Source of the DNA: Beroe forskalii
Lineage: Eukaryota > Ctenophora > Nuda > Beroida > Beroidae
DNA: 64,000 bases
Assembly (NCBI GenBank): GCA_011033025.1
Contig: WFMF01000003.1
Span: 372,001 to 436,000 of the forward strand
Reading direction: 5' to 3'
Shown here: one piece after another, positions 35,601-45,639 of the stretch
How the letters are laid out: every line of letters starts with the position of its first letter
Numbering within the stretch: position 1 is the first letter of the stretch
Notes under the pieces: generated by a model
Database searches by the model: none
The model's input: only the letters and a program-made list of their open reading frames with translations
Told to the model about the DNA's origin: nothing
Translations under genes and position numbers: made by a program

Positions 35601-36069
35601 TCTATATTAATAATTTCAAAGTGTTCGTGCATCTGTCTGTCTGTCTGTCTGTCTTTGTAATGACTATTTAAGAAGTGCATTTGATATTTTTGATCGTTTT
35701 TTTCGGGAAAATCTTCACCCAATTAAGGGAATTGTTATTATTAAAGGGAAATTTGAATTGGACTATCCGTTGATTAGTTATTCACATAATCAATTTGATA
35801 CATTTACTAATGCTTGGTATTATCCCGTCGCAGAGGCATTAGGTTTCATCCGGTAATAGCTGTAATCAGATAGAGGTGATTGAATTCTTGAATTACATAT
35901 GTAGCAGAGGTGCTAGATATTCACTATTGAATCAGGTAGAGGTATAGTAATGGAGGTAATTGATTTTTTGGTGTTTATTCATGCTTGGACGCTATGGCCT
36001 ATGTACAAGATGATCCACAAGTAGGTATCAGTTCGATTGTTTCCGCGAATCTTCGCGGGCAAACGCTAG
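35601..36069 (+). mobile_element. Non-autonomous Helitron-like unit 1
   Basis: Begins with TC (TCTATATTAATAATTTC) after an A. Ends with a perfect hairpin CCGCGAATCTTCGCGG, then GCAAACG and CTAG followed by T. A TC start, a hairpin about ten bases before CTRR and insertion between A and T without target duplication are Helitron hallmarks. A (GTCT)n tract lies 35 bp inside. No Rep/helicase. Confidence 0.8.
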
Positions 36070-36503
36070 TCTATATTAATAATTTCAAAGTGTTCGTGCA
36101 TCTGTCTGTCTGTCTGTCTGTCGTTGTAATGACTATTTAAGAAGGGCATTTGATATTTTTGATCGGTTTTTTCGGGAAAATCTTCACCCAATTAAGGTAA
36201 TTGTTATTATTAAGGGGGGCTATTAAAGGGAAATTTGAATTGGACTATCCGTTAATTAGTTATTCACATAATTAATTCGATACGTTTACTAATGCTTGGT
36301 ATTATCCCGTAGTAGAGGCGTTAGGTTTCATCCGGTAATAGCTGTAATCAGATAGAGGCGCTATAGGTATTCACAATGAGGAGATGGCAGGCGTAATTGA
36401 ATCCGGTAGAGGTACCTATAGTAATCTATGTACAGGCTATGTACAAGATGATCCACAAGTATCAGTTCGATTGTTTCCGCGAATCTTCGCGGGCAAACGC
36501 TAG
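36070..36503 (+). mobile_element. Non-autonomous Helitron-like unit 2, abutting unit 1
   Basis: Starts at the T directly after unit 1's CTAG with the same TCTATATTAATAATTTC and ends with the same hairpin and CTAG, then T. It differs from unit 1 by several indels (for example an extra GGGGGGCTATTAAA-like stretch near 36210). Confidence 0.8.
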
Positions 36504-37254
36504 TCTTATTATATATAAAGTAAAGTCACACGTGAATAATGTTTGTGCTTCCGTTCACAATTAAATTTGAGCTTGCCAAGAAAATATCAAGAGAAACGAA
36601 TGCAAACGGGAGACAAGAGGCGCCGTTGCTATGGAAACCGATTTTTGCGCACGTGCAGATTATAACCAGTGCTATGCGAGAGCTTTCTATCACGCTACTT
36701 CTGTTGATGGTGAGCTGCAGTTTTTGAAAATTTGACGTTTTCTTTACTTCAAATTCAAGATCTCAAGATTGAGAATGGACATGACGGCGGATATTTCAGA
36801 TGGATTGTTTTCATAAAACTGTGGCAGAGGTTTGTCGATAATCATTAATTAATGCTGATAACAGCTTAACAGTAGTAACTGTAGTTTTTAAATTGACCTT
36901 TTACTCTTTTAAGAGCAATTTAAGGTTTACAAAAGTGTACAGTTTAATCGAGTCGAATTTAGGTGTGGCAGATACGAGGAAAGTTCCTATTCTGAATCAA
37001 TTTGAATGAAACAAAATTGTCCAATGTCATTATGAGAATTAGTTGTCACAATTGACATCATCTTGCAATCAAAACGGAACAAAAGTCACATGGTTTAGCA
37101 CAACTAAGAGTAACCGACGAAGTTCTATTTTCCACTCTGCTCCTTCATAAAATTGAAAATTAGATTTATTTGATCTGATAGGAATATTTTGATGCGGTAA
37201 AATGAAAAAATATCCATTCAATTTGAATGGTAGTGTTTAAAATTTGCGAACGAG

Positions 37255-37312
37255 GTGCTGCGTAGCAGCGCCGAGTGAGCTGTGTGTTTGCAGGCCCAAC
37301 GGGCCTGCTAGT
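37255..37312. repeat. GC palindromes
   Basis: GGTGCTGCGTAGCAGCGCC and GCAGGCCCAACGGGCCTGC lie 26 bp apart in insertion A. The second is followed by TAGT, so a CTAG-T lies at the hairpin foot. Confidence 0.6.
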
Positions 37313-37566
37313 TTTGCATAAAAATACACATAAAATCACGTTTTCTGTTTGCTTTGATCCTGAAAAAATGGATTTCAAGGAAACTTCAGTTTATTTGAAC
37401 TTGATTTTAAACTTCATTTTGATGGTCAAATTTTTGAGAAAATTCTAGGTAGGGCCAAGGCCCCCCCTAAGATTTTTTTAGGGGGGGGGGCCTTTTCAAA
37501 ACTAGAGGGGGCTCGGCCCCCCCTAAGGGGGGGCCGTGTAGTCCCATGAGCGGAAGTCTGCTAGTT

Positions 37567-37845
37567 TTTTTCAAATGCCTGATCATAGTGGCATCACACT
37601 TGGAGAAGAGCTTCTCAAGAGCTAGTAAACTGAGACAGTCCGTCTCCACAAGGAACTGTGTCCCTTTCAGGTACAAGGCCCAGTGTTGGAGTGCTTCCAC
37701 CAAACCGAGGAATTCTAACTTCGACTGGGACCACAGCCGCTTGTGGGCTGTACAGTCTTCCCCATCTTGCCACTGTCGAAGTTCGGCCCCATATGCGTCT
37801 TGGGACGCATCAATCGTGACTGTATAAGCCATGTCCTCGCAGCCA
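37567..37845 (-). pseudogene. RNase H catalytic part
   Basis: Minus strand: YTVTIDASQDAYGAEL carries the first catalytic Asp. SKLEFLGLVEALQHW supplies the Glu helix (normally E..A). FLVETDCLSLLALEKL supplies the second Asp (ETD). It degrades the RNA strand after reverse transcription. A frameshift near 37845 separates it from RT, and insertion A cuts it at the other end. Confidence 0.85.
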
Positions 37846-38320
37846 GGGTGATTGCCAGCGTGATCCCTTCGGCTATCCGCCGTTTGATCTCGTCAAGGGA
37901 CTCCTGGCATTCCTTGGTCCACACAATTCTCCTCCTCTTGCTGGATTTGTCAATCAGCTGGTAGATGGGCTTCGCCAGAGCCCCATAATCCTTGCAGAAC
38001 TTGCGGTTGTATGACAGGAACCCCGCAAGCTGCATGACCTCCTTCTGAGTAGTAGGAGGCTCGATCTCCTGTACAGCCTTGATGCGATCCGCATCCATCG
38101 ACTGCCCTGCAGCGGAGAGTGTAACCCCGCAGAAGGAGACTGATTCTTTCAAGAAGTTGCACTTCTTGGGCAACAGTTTCAGGTTGGCTGTTGCCAATCT
38201 ACCCAGAACTAAGTCCAATTTGTCCAGGTGGGACGGAATGCCATCTGAGGCAATGCACAAATCATCCAGAAAATAGCACAGCTGGTCGAGACTTATGTTT
38301 TGTTTGCCAGTAGAGTGTCC
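37846..38320 (-). pseudogene. RT catalytic motif and thumb
   Basis: Minus strand: LCYFLDDLCIASDG carries the FLDD form of the RT YxDD active site, and NLKLLPKKCNFLKESVSFCG is the usual primer-grip region. VMQLAGFLSYNRKFCKDY and PIYQLIDKSSKRRRIVW complete the thumb/connection typical of gypsy RT. It is in a different frame from the upstream RT block. Confidence 0.85.
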
Positions 38321-39749
38321 ATCATTCTGGCAAACTGACTGGACGAGTTGCAATGCCCCATTACCATCCTCCTGAAGATCCACATCTTCCCATTCGCAGA
38401 AAAGGTAGTCAAAGGCCTGCTCTTCTGGTCATACTCGATTTGAAAAAATGACTTAGAGAGGTCAAACGTCGAGTAGAGTCTGGCACCACCAATCTGGTCG
38501 CACACATGGTTGATATTGGGGAGCTGGTAAGTGTCTGGCATGCATTGGGAGTTGAGTGACCGAAAATCGGCTACAAACCGAAACTGCCCCGGCTGGTGAG
38601 GTTTAGGCACCAGAAACACCCTGCTATGCCAGTAGGATCTACTGTCAGTCTCCTCAATGATCCCTGCCTTCTCCATTCCCTCCAGGTGTTCCTGCATAGC
38701 TTGCCGGTGCTTGTAGGGAATGGGAATGGGAGGTACGTGCTGAGGCTTGGCATCCGGCTTCAGCTGGATTGTAGCCTCGAAGAAGTTACACGTTCCCATA
38801 TCAAATTCGTGCCTAGAGAAACACTGCCGGTGCTTCCAGAGGATGTCTTGCATCCGCTGCTTGTCGGCTCCCTTAACCGGCATTTCATCCACCTTCAGCT
38901 TCTGGAACAGCTCAGCCCGGTTCCAGTCCGTCTCCTTTTCAGCAGTGGTATCCCCACTCGCAGTGGTATCCCCACTCCTGCTGATTCTCTGGACTGTTAC
39001 CTGACCAACTTCCCTACTGCCACAAGGATTCAAAAATCCGACCAGTTTCCGTTTGTACAGCACCACTGGTTCCTCTGACATGTTTATCACTCGCACAGGA
39101 ACCTGACCCCCCTCACTGTAGGCGAGGGCACTAGCGACCAGGATGTCACTGTTCACTGCTAGGTTTTCATATGGCTCCAGGTAGCCACTGAGAACTGCCT
39201 GCCTGTCTGCTCCCTCGACAGTTCCCTTCAGAAACATCACCGAGTGGGGTGGTACCACACATGTTTCTGTAGCTCGGACTCTTGAGCGAGATCCCAGTGG
39301 TTGGGGCCTCCTCAGAAACGACGACGTGCCCTGCTGAGATGATACCAGTCCGGTACCAGTGTGTATAGCCACGTCATGTGCGGCAAGGAAGTCCATTCCT
39401 AGCAACACATCACACTCCATATCAGGTACGATAATGCAAGTCTGTCTCGCAGTGAGACCTGCAATGCTCAGATCAAGTTCGATCTCCCCCATGTTGGGGA
39501 TGCTGTCCTTGGTGAACGACGTCAATCTCAAAGGAGATGGACGGATGCGCTGTTGGAGCCCCAGGCCATTCACCAGAGACGAGCTTGCCAGAGTAGCCTG
39601 GCTGCCCGTGTCGAGCAAAATCGTGATGGAGTGCTCATTGGCTTTCCCCCTCACAATCACATTAGGGTTGGAGCCGATGAGCCTGACCTTGCTCACAACT
39701 TCACCATTCTCATACTCGTGCTTGCTGGGCCGGGAATACCGGCCCTCAT
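38293..39749 (-). pseudogene. Protease and N-terminal half of RT
   Basis: Minus strand, in the -1 frame relative to gag. The aspartic protease shows LLDTGSQATLA and, 60-odd residues on, the hydrophobic flap region CDVLLGMDFLAAHDV. A connector with zinc-free charged sequence follows, then RT blocks IPIPYKHRQAMQEHLEGM, WHSRVFLVPKP, FRFVADFRSLN, YSTFDLSKSFFQIEYD (first catalytic Asp) and RRMVMGHCNSSSQFARMM. It ends in a frameshift just before the FLDD motif. Function: process the polyprotein and copy RNA into DNA. Confidence 0.85.
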
Positions 39750-40685
39750 CTAGTTTAAAGACCTGGTAGGACAGTCCCTGGCGATGTGTCCCATCTCGTC
39801 ACACCTCCAACACTGGACGTTTGTCCGGTCTCGGACCCCACCACGTCGAGAGTTCCCCCGTGGCCGAGAGAATCCCCTGGTCTCAGCACGCTGTTCCTGC
39901 TCAACAGCCCCAGTGCTCTTCGCGCAGTGCTCTTCGGGTTTGGTTGCCCGACGCAACTTCTCAAACTTCCGAGCCTCTATCACGGCAGTTTCGAAGTCTT
40001 CAGACGCTCCACTGGAGCTAATGACCATGTTATACAGATCTGTGTCCCGGATCCCGGCAAGGAATGCATTTAAACATGGTTCTTCCCGATCAGAGGCATT
40101 GGAGTACGCCTTTCTGCCAAGCATTCTTATCCTTGATGCAAAGTCATCGACGGATTCTGCCTCCTGCTGACGGACGTCGGCCTTCATCAGCTCTTGGCGT
40201 AATCCCCTGATCTCTGCCTTAGGGTAGAATGCATGCTCGAGAATAGGTGAGAAAAGGTCTGGAGTGACCCTTTCCCGAGCCGTCATACGCTCAGTCACCG
40301 TTTCCAGCATTCTGTACGTTCTATCATCGACATTGTACAGCAACATGTCCAGTGCATCAATGTCGTTGATATTACCGTACTTCATGAACTTCCTGTATCT
40401 CGACAACCAGATACTGAAGTCCTCGCCGTGTTTGTATCGGTCAGGTTGCGTGACACGAGCAGTGTAACGGGTCTGAGACGATACAACAGGTCTAGAAGTG
40501 GGGGTATCCCTCCCCTTGGAGCAAGATGACGAACAGCAGCTGTCCGACTCCCGGACCAGCTCGGTTCTGTCAAGGTGCTGGACATGACAGGTCATCATGT
40601 CGCGGGGTGCACTCTCCTCACTGGGGAGCACAGCCACGCTGCTCTCCCCGTGACGGACAGAATGCTCATCTCTCATCCGGAGATT
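39750..40685 (-). CDS. Gag (capsid/nucleocapsid), 5' end missing
   Basis: Minus strand. Shows the capsid-like block DFSIWLSRYRKFMKYGNI, DALDMLLYNVDDRTYRML and FYPKAEIRGLRQELMKADVR, QQEAESVDDFASRIRMLGRK, which resemble gypsy gag alpha-helical domains. Then comes an Arg/Gly-rich stretch and one zinc knuckle CWRCDEMGHIARDC (CX2CX4HX4C) for RNA packaging. It stops at TAG (39750-39752) directly after the slippery word TTTAAAC. The N-terminus is lost at the inversion junction at 40685/40686; an open frame runs on across the junction, but that part is antisense integrase. Confidence 0.8.
   Translation of the reverse strand, partial: NLRMRDEHSVRHGESSVAVLPSEESAPRDMMTCHVQHLDRTELVRESDSCCSSSCSKGRDTPTSRPVVSSQTRYTARVTQPDRYKHGEDFSIWLSRYRKFMKYGNINDIDALDMLLYNVDDRTYRMLETVTERMTARERVTPDLFSPILEHAFYPKAEIRGLRQELMKADVRQQEAESVDDFASRIRMLGRKAYSNASDREEPCLNAFLAGIRDTDLYNMVISSSGASEDFETAVIEARKFEKLRRATKPEEHCAKSTGAVEQEQRAETRGFSRPRGNSRRGGVRDRTNVQCWRCDEMGHIARDCPTRSLN
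39753..39759 (-). promoter_or_regulatory. -1 frameshift slippery site TTTAAAC
   Basis: Minus strand reads TCT TTA AAC TAG in gag. Slipping back one base on TTTAAAC gives TTT AAA CTA GAT GAG, which is exactly the open protease/pol frame. The heptamer has the X XXY YYZ form and sits directly against the gag stop. A stimulatory pseudoknot downstream was not checked. Confidence 0.75.
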
Positions 40686-41012
40686 GACTGTCCTCGGGAA
40701 ATAATCTCGGACAATGCCCCGGGTTTCACATCTCAGTATTATGACACGATCTGCAAAGCTCTGGGTGTGAAATCTACGCATGGTATCCCCTACACCTGTG
40801 GTTCCACATCCAAGGTAGAGCGCAAGAACAGGTCTGTCAACCAGGCACTCAGAATAATGCTCACTGACCGTCAGCTGAATGACTGGGACCTGTACTTACC
40901 CTTCGTTTGCTATGCCTTGAATGCTCAGAAATCCAGGCATACTGGGTACTCTAGTAACTTTCTTATGCATGGTAAGGAGGTTCACACCCCCACTGAACTT
41001 GGTCGTGGATAA
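40686..41012 (+). pseudogene. Integrase core end, inverted right arm
   Basis: Plus strand copy of the last 108 codons of the integrase core (from DCPREIISDNAPGF to TPTELGRG). The protein is identical by eye to the minus-strand copy at 27384-27710 and carries the same terminal frameshift. It begins abruptly at the junction with gag, so the first catalytic Asp is missing. Confidence 0.85.
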
Positions 41013-41842
41013 CGAACCAGTCAGTTTTGAGCCCGGTGTTCAATACTCCAAGAAAGCTTATGCCTTGTACAAGACCCCTCAAGACCATCGTCCAGAAGGC
41101 CAGGAAACATGCTGAGGCAGATTTCCGCTATGCAGACAATTGGTACAACAAGAACCTGCACGGGCCATACTTCAAAGAGGGTGATTGGGTGATGGCACTG
41201 GTGCAGTGCAAGAAGCACAAGTTCTCGGCGCTGTTTGATGGTCCCTACCGAGTGGTGAAGGCTGTCAGTGATCACGTTTACGTGATTGAGTTGGAAGCAG
41301 GCGAGGAGAAGCTTATCAGTATCAGCAAGCTTAAACCCTACCTGAAGAACACGTTTTCCCCCAACCCGCTGAACCCCACTGCTGCCGAGTTCCAGCTTGA
41401 CACTGGAAATGTTGGTGGGAAGGCAGCCACTTCAACACCTGCAGACACCCCCTCGGAACAGACGGCGCCGGCGGTGGTAGTGGACATCGACACCACTGTG
41501 GAGGTTTCCCAACCTGAGCCCGCCCCGGTGGAAGCCAGTGTAAGCAGACCCACGACGTTGGTCACACCTGAAGCGGAGCCGACATGCCAGCTCATGGATC
41601 GTGAGCACCCCACGACACCACTGCAGAGTGAAGCCCCTGTTGATGAGTGCAGTCCCCTTGCTTCCCCTGCCCCTGTCATGCCTGGCAGCGCAGTATCTGA
41701 CACGTCCTCCAGTATCGGGGTGGATGACGCGGAGCTCGCAGAGATTGTGGCCCCACCGGATCAGAGACCTCCGACACCCCCACCTCGGAGGAGCAGAAGG
41801 AACAGGAGACCTACCGAGTTCCTGCAAGTCGGCTTCGAGTAG
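41013..41842 (+). pseudogene. Integrase C-terminal domain, right arm
   Basis: Same protein as 26555-27440 (GPY/F-type module, Pro-rich tail). It differs by one extra base near 41068 (AAGACCCCTCAAGACC against AAGACCTTCAAAACC), which shifts frame after ALYKT, and by one Leu-to-Val change near the end. Confidence 0.85.
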
Positions 41843-42056
41843 AATCTGTCTTCGGCAGAGTTTCTACCTCGCAGACCATGCGCTGGGGAAGCAAGTCTAT
41901 AAACTGCAGGCCTCAGCACCCCATAATCTATGGGTTTGATGCTGTTTCTCAGCATCCACCACTGGTATCTCCAGATGGGTCGGCGTCTGACAGCGTCAGA
42001 TCGTCGTGGTGTGGGTTTGAGTGAGTCGCAGACTCAGCTTTTGAAGACTGGGATTG

Positions 42057-43018
42057 ACTGCACGCACCTTGGAGACTACACGTGCTCACTGCACCCACCT
42101 TGGAGACTACACGTGCTCACTGCACGCACCTTGGAGACTACACGTGCTCACTGCACGCACCTTGGAGACTACACGTGCTCACTGCACGCACCTTGGAGAC
42201 TACACGTGCTCACTGCACGCACCTTGGAGACTACACGTGCTCACTGCACGCACCTTGGCCTTGGAGACTACACGTGCTCACTGCACGCACCTTGGAGACT
42301 ACACGTGCTCAATGCACGCACCTTGGCCTTGGAGACTACACGTGCTCACTGCACGCACCTTGGCCTTGGAGACTACACGTGCTCACTGCACGCACCTTGG
42401 AGACTACACGTGCTCACTGCACGCACCTTGGCCTTGGAGACTACACGTGCTCACTGCACGCACCTTGGAGACTACACGTGCTCACTGCACGCACCTTGGA
42501 GACTACACGTGCTCACTGCACGCACCTTGGAGACTACACGTGCTCACTGCACGCACCTTGGCCTTGGAGACTACACGTGCTCACTGCACGCACCTTGGAG
42601 ACTACACGTGCTCACTGCACGACTACACGTGCTCACTGCACGCACCTTGGAGACTACACGTGCTCACTGCACGCACCTTGGAGACTACACGTGCGCACTG
42701 CACGCACCTTGGAGACTACACGTGCTCACTGCACGCACCTTGGAGACTACACGTGCTCACTGCACGCACCTTGGAGACTACACGTGCTCACTGCACGCAC
42801 CTTGGAGACTACACGTGCTCACTGCACGCACCTTGGAGACTACACTTGCTCACTGCACGCACCTTGGAGACTACACGTGCTCACTGCACGCACCTTGGAG
42901 GCTACACGTGCTCACTGCACGCACCTTGGAGACTACACGTGCTCACTGCACGCACCTTGGCCTTGGAGACTACACGTGCTCACTGCACGCACCTTGGAGA
43001 CTACACCTGCGCACTGCA
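42057..43018 (+). repeat. 31-bp minisatellite, right arm
   Basis: Same unit as 25556-26342 on the opposite strand. About 31 copies, six with the extra CTTGGC and one unit truncated near 42620. All three plus-strand frames stay open for 334-374 codons. Confidence 0.9.
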
Positions 43019-43278
43019 CGCATCTTGCGACGAGGGACGAGTCGCACGGGGTAACGAGAAGTTCGCATCTGGCGGTTCGAGTATGAACTGATTTATTATG
43101 TAATATTTTATATGATGTTGTATGAATTTTATGTGTTATAGAGTACAGTGACGTTATATTTTTCCGCACGCGTAACAGTTTTATCAGCTTATCTTTCATT
43201 TTTGCGACTAGATTATTATTTTTTGCGCGGATTTTCAGTTTGTTTTTAACAAAATAATCGTAGATTATTTTAATTCTT

Positions 43279-43290
43279 TGGAGGGTGGGA
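43279..43290 (+). promoter_or_regulatory. Polypurine tract, right arm
   Basis: TGGAGGGTGGGA directly before TGTTGTACCCC, as on the other arm. Confidence 0.8.
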
Positions 43291-43679
43291 TGTTGTACCC
43301 CCCTCGTGTGTACTTTTGCACTCGGGTTTTGTTTAGCTTACTAATGTAATTAGTACGGAAGTGACTTATTGGTTAATGAGGGTTATTTCAGCCTTGAGGC
43401 ATTTAGTTTCTAGTGGGTTATGTCGCGTCAAGGTGTCTCACTTTAGCCGACATTTTAGCGTCTCATTAGCAGCATGTTAGTACCTTATCTGTCTAATGTT
43501 AGTTTAGTAGAGTGCAATGATTGGGTTTATGGGTTGTATATATGGGAGGACCCGAGAGAGCTCGGGGTCGCTTGACGTTCAGATTGTCACCTACTATTGC
43601 TTTACTGATCTGTATTATACTTTATACCTAGCTATCAGTGTTTTTCTTTGTCCGGGTACGCCCTCACTATTTGTTAATA
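43291..43679 (+). repeat. 3' LTR, right arm
   Basis: 389 bp. U3 contains TATATA at about 43537 as a possible promoter TATA box, followed by GGACCCGAGAGAGCTCGGGG, a small hairpin that may mark the R start. Ends TTGTTAATA, then TCAC. Confidence 0.8.
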
Positions 43680-43708
43680 TCACGTGCTTCACTAGTGCAT
43701 CGTATATT

Positions 43709-43832
43709 CCCCCGTTATTCGGACCCCCGTTATTCGGACCCCCGTTATTCGAACCCCCGTTATTTGGACCCCCGTTACTTGGACCCCCGTTATTCGGACC
43801 CCCGATATTCGGAACCCCGTTATTCGGACCCA
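43709..43832. repeat. 15-bp minisatellite, eight units
   Basis: Unit CCCCGTTATTCGGAC with single-base variants. Open frames here are by-products. Confidence 0.9.
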
Positions 43833-43859
43833 CATAATCTGATGAAAACTCTATGAGTT

Positions 43860-44400
43860 GGAGATGTAAAAGTAGCGCAAAATAGCGTTCTACCACAAAA
43901 TACGCTTTTTTAGTGGTTTTACGCGATTTTGATGACGTCATCACAGCACCCAAATAAGCTCAAACCAACTTCCCATGTAGCCTACCTATAAGACAATTCC
44001 GCCTTAGTACAACATACTTTGACCGGTCCCATTTCAAGATAAGTTGCAGCTCTTGACATATCACTCGTTTAAGTTTTGTCCTATAATTTGGAAATCGATT
44101 TTTCCACCGTACCTTAGAAAATCGCGTATATCTCGATGAAAAATCGAGATAGCCTAATGATCCGTATGATTTTCTGAAAGCTCTTTAAATTTCTAACCAA
44201 CGATTTTTCAAAATTTTTGAGCTATTGCCTTTCCTTCTTGGTGAAAAATGCGCTCAAAAATGGCCTAAATTCGCTAAAAAAGCAATAAAATTTCGCTAAG
44301 TTGATGACGTCATAGTGACGTGAAAATGACGTCACCAGAACTTCTCTAAAATTTTCCCATCTTAGATCAACAAAACCTGACCTCGATCATGATTCCGCGG
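43860..44400. repeat. Dispersed TGACGTCA-containing repeat
   Basis: Two TGACGTCA clusters (near 43931 and 44303-44335) in a non-coding block similar in style to 12195-13290 and 780-1030. Confidence 0.5.
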
Positions 44401-45100
44401 AAATTGATAAAGTTTTGATTTTATGCTTAAAGAATTGTTAAATTTTTGGAAAAGAATTAATTTCAACATCAGAATGAACCGAGCATTGAACTCAAATGCC
44501 TACGAAGCAGCAAAGTTAGCTAGCTGCCTGCTAGCTGCTGCAGCCCACAATGCAAAAGATGTAAAACAAAAACGCGATTGGGAACAGGAAAAAATTTCCA
44601 ATTTCGGCCAATTGGCCAATATATTGAATTTTATATGCAATATATTGTGTATCGTGATTCGTGATATTTGTCAGAAAACAAGAAAGTTCCAACAACAAGA
44701 GGTCTCGGGAATACGAACAAGATGAACGTACAGTGAGTGCTTTATCAGTACTGCTTTATCATTGTACAATCATTCTGAACTGTGTTTAATATAAATTGAT
44801 AATGTGTCGGCCATGCGATTTTTAAAAGTAAAGACTTTCACTCCATTCTTTTCATTCTGAATCCCTATTTTCTAACGTTGTGCCTCAGGATATCAGAACC
44901 TGGGTACATGCGTGCCACTTCCTCAACTCTGAAGAAGGACTTGGCCTCAAAAGCAACAGGTACTGTGCGACATGTTGAAATGTGTGTGTTTGAGTGTGTT
45001 GCTGTCCTTGAGCCAGCGACTAAATGTGTTGACTGTTGAGTCTGCGAGCTTGAGTCTCCGTCCTTGAGTCTGCGAGCTACAAAGATCAATAGGGTTCACT
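44401..45100. other. Spacer, weak open frame only
   Basis: An Ala-rich open frame at 44423-44725 (with EAAKLASCLLAAAAHNA) is the most protein-like part but has no recognisable domain; not called. Short TTGAGTCTGCGAGC repeats at 45035-45080. Confidence 0.4.
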
Positions 45101-45214
45101 TACCTTATAGGCCTTTATTTAAAACATAAAATCGTTGATCTTGCTACCAAAAGCAAAATTTTCGTACAAGGGGCCGTTTTAGAAAAGGCCGACTAAATAA
45201 AGGCCGATAGGGTA
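45101..45214. mobile_element. Short MITE, CCTTATTGG family
   Basis: TACCTTATAGGCCTTTATTT at the left is mirrored by AAATAAAGGCCGATAGGGTA at the right; a 114-bp relative of 11329-11755. Confidence 0.75.
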
Positions 45215-45418
45215 TTCAGGTCTAAAGAATTGTCTTCATTATGTAACAGGAGTTAAAATCTCAGATTCGAAAGCCCAGAAGTCGATGCGGCGGAGCATCA
45301 AGCTCGCCAAGAGGAGAAGCATGAAAGTCGCACAACGTGAGTAACTGAGTCATCGGCCAATAAGCGTGCGAGTTTACACTCAACTCGCATGCTGATAGGT
45401 CAATGTCAAATGGATCTA

Positions 45419-45637
45419 CCTTAGGAGGTGTATTTATGAAGGTTGTAATTTGGGGATTTTTCGGAAAAATCCCCATATTTTTACCCACCATGTCATATTT
45501 TTACCCACCATGACAGTTCAAAATGACGTCATTATCATATGTTTACTAGAGTAATGACTTGAGCAAGATCCCCAAATTACAACCTACCAAATTTGTAAAC
45601 ACCAAAATTTTACTCCATATAAATAAACCTCCTAAGG
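45419..45637. mobile_element. MITE, TA-flanked, CCTTAGGAGG ends
   Basis: CCTTAGGAGGTGTATTTATG at the left, inverse of CCTTAGGAGGTTTATTTAT at the right, TA outside both. Inside is a second inverted layer (TTGTAATTTGGGGAT against ATCCCCAAATTACAA). Confidence 0.85.
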
Positions 45638-45639
45638 TA

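Larger units (their letters stand above)
35494..37566. mobile_element. Insertion A, 8-bp direct repeat TTTTTCAA
   Basis: TTTTTCAA lies at 35486-35493 and 37567-37574 and both flanks are pol, so 2.07 kb was inserted. Near each end is a GC hairpin in direct orientation (35510-35544: AAGGCCCCCCCTAGA, T-loop, inverse; 37457-37493: a longer relative). Terminal inverted repeats are weak, so the superfamily is uncertain; 8 bp would suit hAT. The interior carries two Helitron-like units. Confidence 0.65.
24879..43679 (-). mobile_element. Composite Ty3/gypsy-type LTR retroelement, palindromic ends, with nested inserts
   Basis: Reading on the minus strand from 40685 down: gag, protease, RT, RNase H, integrase, a 31-bp repeat array, polypurine tract and 3' LTR (24879-25270). 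The 5' LTR and leader are absent. In their place, from 40686 rightwards on the plus strand, is a second copy of the end of integrase, the repeat array, polypurine tract and 3' LTR (43291-43679). The arms (24879-27710 and 40686-43679) are therefore inverted copies, and both outer ends are U5 ends, flanked by TCAC. Three younger insertions (28070-30260, 30410-34788, 35494-37566) and several frameshifts inactivate it. RT-RNase H-integrase order and the GPY-type integrase end place it with Ty3/gypsy. Confidence 0.8.

Noticed and set aside
37290..37315. Third Helitron 3' end (hairpin followed by TAGT)
   Set aside because: The hairpin touches the CTAG directly instead of lying about ten bases before it, and no matching TC start was found.
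40686..40781. Extension of the gag frame past the junction
   Set aside because: This stretch is antisense integrase fused by the inversion, not gag.
41930..43091. Three overlapping 334-374 codon open frames
   Set aside because: Same minisatellite in the right arm; not separate genes.
44423..44725. 100-codon Ala-rich open frame
   Set aside because: No recognisable domain, no splice context and flanked by repeats; left as spacer.
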